A stretch of 64,000 bases of DNA, from the NCBI GenBank assembly GCA_015062685.1, contig SUUE01000002.1:241036-305035 (forward strand), read 5' to 3'. Positions 61,393-64,000 of this stretch are shown here, piece by piece (position 1 is the first letter of the stretch; each line of letters begins with the position of its first letter). The DNA comes from Coriobacteriaceae bacterium (lineage in GTDB: Bacteria > Actinomycetota > Coriobacteriia > Coriobacteriales > Eggerthellaceae). Both the position numbers and the translations under genes were made by a program. Below the pieces are notes generated by a model. The model saw only the letters and a program-made list of their open reading frames with translations, was not told the DNA's origin and did not search any database.

Positions 61393-61484
61393 GGTCAATT
61401 ATGATAAAACTTATTCGTCTTTGTGTATAGTCTTATTTCCGTATTATTCATATTGTCGAATAGTGTGAAGAAGACAGCGGGCAT

Positions 61485-61518
61485 ACAAAAAGAGGAACCG
61501 CTATAAGCGGTTCCTCTT
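61485..61518 (-). terminator. Terminator after trxA
   Basis: AGAGGAACCGCT (491-502) and AGCGGTTCCTCT (506-517) form a perfect 12-bp stem with a three-base loop. On the minus strand it is followed by UUUUUG. Confidence 0.9.
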
Positions 61519-61581
61519 CTCATGTGCTTTCAGGTGCCTTGCGCGAGCCGAGTTTTCCTCGCGCTGGCAGCCAGTTGCCGA

Positions 61582-61890
61582 TTAGGCCAGCAGCGCGAGC
61601 ACGTTCTCCTTGGGTTGCGCGCCGAGGGTGCGTGCCGCGGGCTCGCCGCCCTTGAAGGCGACGAACGTCGGGATGCTCATGACGCCGTACTGCTGGGCGA
61701 TCTGGGGGTTCTCGTCGATGTCGATCTTGTACACGTTCACTTCGCCCGCCTTCTCGGTGGCGATCTCGTCGATCACGGGCGCCATCATCTTGCACGGGCC
61801 GCACCAGGTGGCATAGAAGTCAACGAGCACGGTCTTGTCGGAATCGAGTACCTTGGCCTGCCAATCGGCGGCGGAAATCTGTTCGGTCAT
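61582..61890 (-). CDS. trxA: Thioredoxin
   Basis: This 102-residue protein is a standard thioredoxin. The active site is DFYATWCGPCKMMAPVIDE, followed by VYKIDIDENPQIAQQYGVMSIPTFVAFKGGE with the cis-Pro. It reduces protein disulfides. It has its own promoter just upstream and a terminator downstream, so it is a single-gene unit. No thioredoxin reductase gene is in the window; the FTR-like protein at 51778 is a candidate electron donor (inference). Confidence 0.95.
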   Translation of the reverse strand: MTEQISAADWQAKVLDSDKTVLVDFYATWCGPCKMMAPVIDEIATEKAGEVNVYKIDIDENPQIAQQYGVMSIPTFVAFKGGEPAARTLGAQPKENVLALLA

Positions 61891-61924
61891 TGCGGGGCTC
61901 CTCTCGTTTTTTGTTTACAACTTA

Positions 61925-61952
61925 ATTGTACACAATTGTTTCGAGACGTCAA
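61925..61952 (-). promoter_or_regulatory. Promoter of trxA
   Basis: On the minus strand, TTGACG (61952-61947) and TACAAT (61930-61925) are separated by 16 bases, close to the sigma-70 consensus. An AATTGTGTACAATT-like dyad overlaps the -10. Confidence 0.7.
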
Positions 61953-61957
61953 GCGTT

Positions 61958-63871
61958 TTATACGACAGTTTCGCGGAGCATGTCTTCCATCTTCTCGACG
62001 GGCCATGTGCCCAGGTCGCCCTCGAAGCGCTCGCGCACGCTGATCGTGCCCTCCTCGACTTCCTTGTCGCCGAGCACGATCATGTACGGCACCTTCTGCG
62101 CCTGCGCCTTGGCGATCTTCACGCGCATGGGCTCGTTCTGCTCGAACACCTCAACGCGGCCGCCGGCGGCAGTCAGCTTCTTCTTCAGGTCGTACGCCGC
62201 GTCCACATGGCGGTCGGCAATGGGCAGGATCACTGCCTGCACCGGCGAGAGCCAAAGCGGCAGGGCGCCCGCGTAATGCTCGATCAGGATGCCCAGGAAG
62301 CGCTCGATGGAGCCGAACAGGGCGCGGTGCAGCATGAACGGCTGCGCCTCGCCGTTGTCGGCGGTGCGGTAGGTCAAGCCAAAGCGCTCGGGCAGGTTGA
62401 AGTCCACCTGCACCGTGGAGCACTGCCAGGTGCGTCCGATGGCGTCCTTCACCTTGATGTCGATCTTCGGGCCGTAGAACGCGCCGTCGCCGGGGTTGAT
62501 CTCGTACTTCAGGCCGCGGCGCTCGATGGCCTCCTTCAGCGCGCCCTCAGCGAACTCCCACATGGCGTCGGTGCCGATGGACTTCTCCGGGCGCGTGGAG
62601 ATCTCGGCCTCGTACTCGAAACCGAACTCCTTCATGATGTTGTCGGCCAGGTCGAGGATGGCCACGACCTCGTCGACGACCTGATCCTCGCGGCAGAACA
62701 CGTGCGCATCGTCCTGCGTGAACCCGCGGGCGCGCATGAGGCCGTGCACGACGCCGCTCATCTCGTGGCGGTACACCGTGCCGAACTCGAAGAAGCGCAC
62801 GGGCAGGTCGCGGTAGGAATGCACGTCGTTGCGGTACAGCATGACGTGGCCCGGGCAGTTCATGGGCTTCACGCCGTACTCGCTGTAGCGCGGCTGTTCA
62901 TCGGTGCCCTCGTTGATGTTGAAGAAGTACATGTTCTCGTGGTAGAAGTCGTAGTGACCCGAGGTCTTCCACACGTCCGCCTTGTAGATGTGCGGGGTGA
63001 TGACTTCCTCGTAGCCGCGGCGGTAGAGCTCCTTGCGAAGCCATTCCTGCATCGTGCGGATGATGCGGGCGCCCTTCGGCAGATACAGCGGCAGGCCCAC
63101 GCCGGCCAGCTCGTCCATCATGAAGATGCCGAGCTCGCGCCCGAGCTTGCGGTGGTCGCGCTTCTCGGCTTCCTCGAGGTTATGCAGGTGCTCGTCGAGC
63201 TCCTTCTGCTTGAAGAACGCGGTGCCGTACAGGCGCTGCAGCTGGTCGCGCTCCGCATCGCCGCGCCAGTAGGCGCCGGCTATCTTCTGCAGCTTGAACG
63301 CGGGCACCTTGCTCGTGTCGGGAAGGTGCGGGCCACGGCACAGGTCCGTGAACGAGCCGATGGAGTAGATGGTGATAACCTCGTCCTCGGGCATCTCGTT
63401 GATGAGCTCGATCTTGAAGGGCTGGCTCGCGAACATCTCGAGCGCCTCGTCGCGGGTCACGACCTTGCGCTCGAAGGGCTCGGCAGCCTCGACGATCTCG
63501 GCCATGCGCTTCTCGATGGCCTCGAAGTCGTCGCTCGACAGCGTGCGATCGAGCTTCACGTCGTAGTAGAAGCCGTTCTCGATGGCGGGGCCCACGCCGA
63601 ACTTCACGTCGCCGAACAGGTCGACGAGCGCGGCCGCCATGACATGCGCCGAAGAATGGCGCAGCAGCTCGAGGGCTTCGGGTGATTTGCTAGTGACGAT
63701 AGATACCTGGTCGCCATCCGCCACTTCGCGCGTGAGATCCACCAGGTTGCCGTTCACGACGCCGCCGAGCGCCGCCTTGGCAAGGCCGGCGCCGATGGAA
63801 GCGGCCACATCGGCCACGGTGGCGCCGTTTTCGAGTTCCTTCTCGGAACCGTCGGGCAGAATAATCTTCAT
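61958..63871 (-). CDS. thrS: Threonine-tRNA ligase
   Basis: The 637-residue enzyme charges tRNA-Thr. The N-terminal TGS-like domain is MKIILPDGSEKELENGATVADVA. The editing domain has RHSSAHVMAAAL. The catalytic core has the zinc-site MNCPGHVMLYRN, motif 2 FFEFGTVYRHEMSG, and motif 3 LHRALFGSIERFLGIL. The C-terminal anticodon-binding domain begins LPLWLSPVQAVILPI. The ATG at 63871 is preceded by AGGAGAAAGGA. The leader contains two hairpins that look like tRNA-Thr anticodon arms, so the gene is probably autoregulated. Confidence 0.96.
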   Translation of the reverse strand: MKIILPDGSEKELENGATVADVAASIGAGLAKAALGGVVNGNLVDLTREVADGDQVSIVTSKSPEALELLRHSSAHVMAAALVDLFGDVKFGVGPAIENGFYYDVKLDRTLSSDDFEAIEKRMAEIVEAAEPFERKVVTRDEALEMFASQPFKIELINEMPEDEVITIYSIGSFTDLCRGPHLPDTSKVPAFKLQKIAGAYWRGDAERDQLQRLYGTAFFKQKELDEHLHNLEEAEKRDHRKLGRELGIFMMDELAGVGLPLYLPKGARIIRTMQEWLRKELYRRGYEEVITPHIYKADVWKTSGHYDFYHENMYFFNINEGTDEQPRYSEYGVKPMNCPGHVMLYRNDVHSYRDLPVRFFEFGTVYRHEMSGVVHGLMRARGFTQDDAHVFCREDQVVDEVVAILDLADNIMKEFGFEYEAEISTRPEKSIGTDAMWEFAEGALKEAIERRGLKYEINPGDGAFYGPKIDIKVKDAIGRTWQCSTVQVDFNLPERFGLTYRTADNGEAQPFMLHRALFGSIERFLGILIEHYAGALPLWLSPVQAVILPIADRHVDAAYDLKKKLTAAGGRVEVFEQNEPMRVKIAKAQAQKVPYMIVLGDKEVEEGTISVRERFEGDLGTWPVEKMEDMLRETVV

Positions 63872-63894
63872 GTTCAGGTCCTTTCTCCTGTTCG

Positions 63895-63952
63895 GCCGGG
63901 CACCCACAAAGTGCCTGCTTCTAGCCGGGCGCACACAAAGCGCCTGCTTTCG
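63895..63952 (-). promoter_or_regulatory. thrS leader: tandem tRNA-Thr anticodon-arm-like hairpins
   Basis: Two tandem 29-base units (63895-63923 and 63924-63952) each form, on the mRNA, a 5-bp stem with a 7-base loop: GGCGC-UUUGUGU-GCGCC and GGCAC-UUUGUGG-GUGCC. Loop positions 3-5 read UGU, the anticodon for ACA (Thr), after a U as in real anticodon loops. One stem base pair differs between units by a compensatory change (G-C versus A-U). Both lie between the -10 element and the ribosome site. Confidence 0.75.
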
Positions 63953-63980
63953 GATACTCGCGCGTTTCGCGCGTCCGACC

Positions 63981-63986
63981 ATTATA
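63981..63986 (-). promoter_or_regulatory. -10 element of thrS
   Basis: TATAAT on the minus strand, in the context CCTATAATGG. The -35 would lie beyond the right edge. Transcription would begin near 63974, placing both leader hairpins in the mRNA. Confidence 0.6.
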
Positions 63987-64000
63987 GGTTCTTTTCGAGC

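Noticed and set aside
63895..63952. A T-box riboswitch upstream of thrS
   Set aside because: No T-box antiterminator sequence, specifier loop or terminator was found. The leader is short, and the loops mimic the anticodon rather than the codon.

Overview
This is a GC-rich bacterial chromosome segment. The selenocysteine-dependent formate dehydrogenase, membrane [NiFe] hydrogenase, oxygen-sensitive two-subunit fumarase, class III ribonucleotide reductase and DCCP-type reductase point to a strict anaerobe. Together with GC content and gene content this suggests a Coriobacteriia/Eggerthellaceae-like actinobacterium (inference; no database search was possible). Genes fill most of the window. No insertion sequence, prophage, rRNA or CRISPR array was seen.

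Layout. 1-10 kb, mostly minus strand: a partial PflX-like radical SAM gene, a dehydrogenase-like protein with a His/Asp tail, two DegV genes, pncB, the ricT-holB-tmk group and a two-subunit fumarase. 10-19 kb: topoisomerase IA, a lipoprotein, a DUF1385 membrane protein, L31 with a long tail, a methyltransferase, thyX, a PAP2 protein and a CpXC protein. 19.7-41.5 kb: a formate/selenium/hydrogen region holding fdhA (in-frame UGA with SECIS), fdhB, fdhC, fdhE, fdhD (opposite strand), selA, selB, tRNA-Sec, a double-cubane reductase, DUF3343, yedF, a cysteine desulfurase-like gene, a second DUF3343, an activator ATPase, selD (itself with an in-frame UGA), and then a [NiFe] hydrogenase operon with its protease. 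41.9-52 kb, minus strand: glucokinase, lgt, a NifU-like protein, an LCP-family protein, murA, punA, nrdG, nrdD and a ferredoxin-thioredoxin-reductase-like protein. 52-57 kb: a metallopeptidase-fold protein without its active site, prfA, prmC, a P-loop NTPase and a glycosyltransferase. 57-64 kb, minus strand: an iron-type ABC importer with a DUF364 gene, trxA and thrS.

How it fits together. The formate dehydrogenase and hydrogenase can feed electrons from formate and H2 into the membrane. The formate dehydrogenase needs the neighbouring Sec machinery and the FdhD/FdhE assembly factors. The extra genes between tRNA-Sec and selD look like a selenium delivery or reduction module.

Three things stand out beyond the genes. 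(1) The thrS leader carries two tandem hairpins with 5-bp stems and 7-nt loops that read UGU at the anticodon position, which looks like a tRNA-Thr mimic operator. (2) Many intergenic gaps hold compound inverted repeats. In several pairs a conserved inner core is enclosed by outer arms that differ completely between copies but are nearly perfectly self-complementary within each copy. (3) The nrdD upstream region combines NrdR-like boxes spaced 31 bp apart with two inverted DnaA-box-like sequences.
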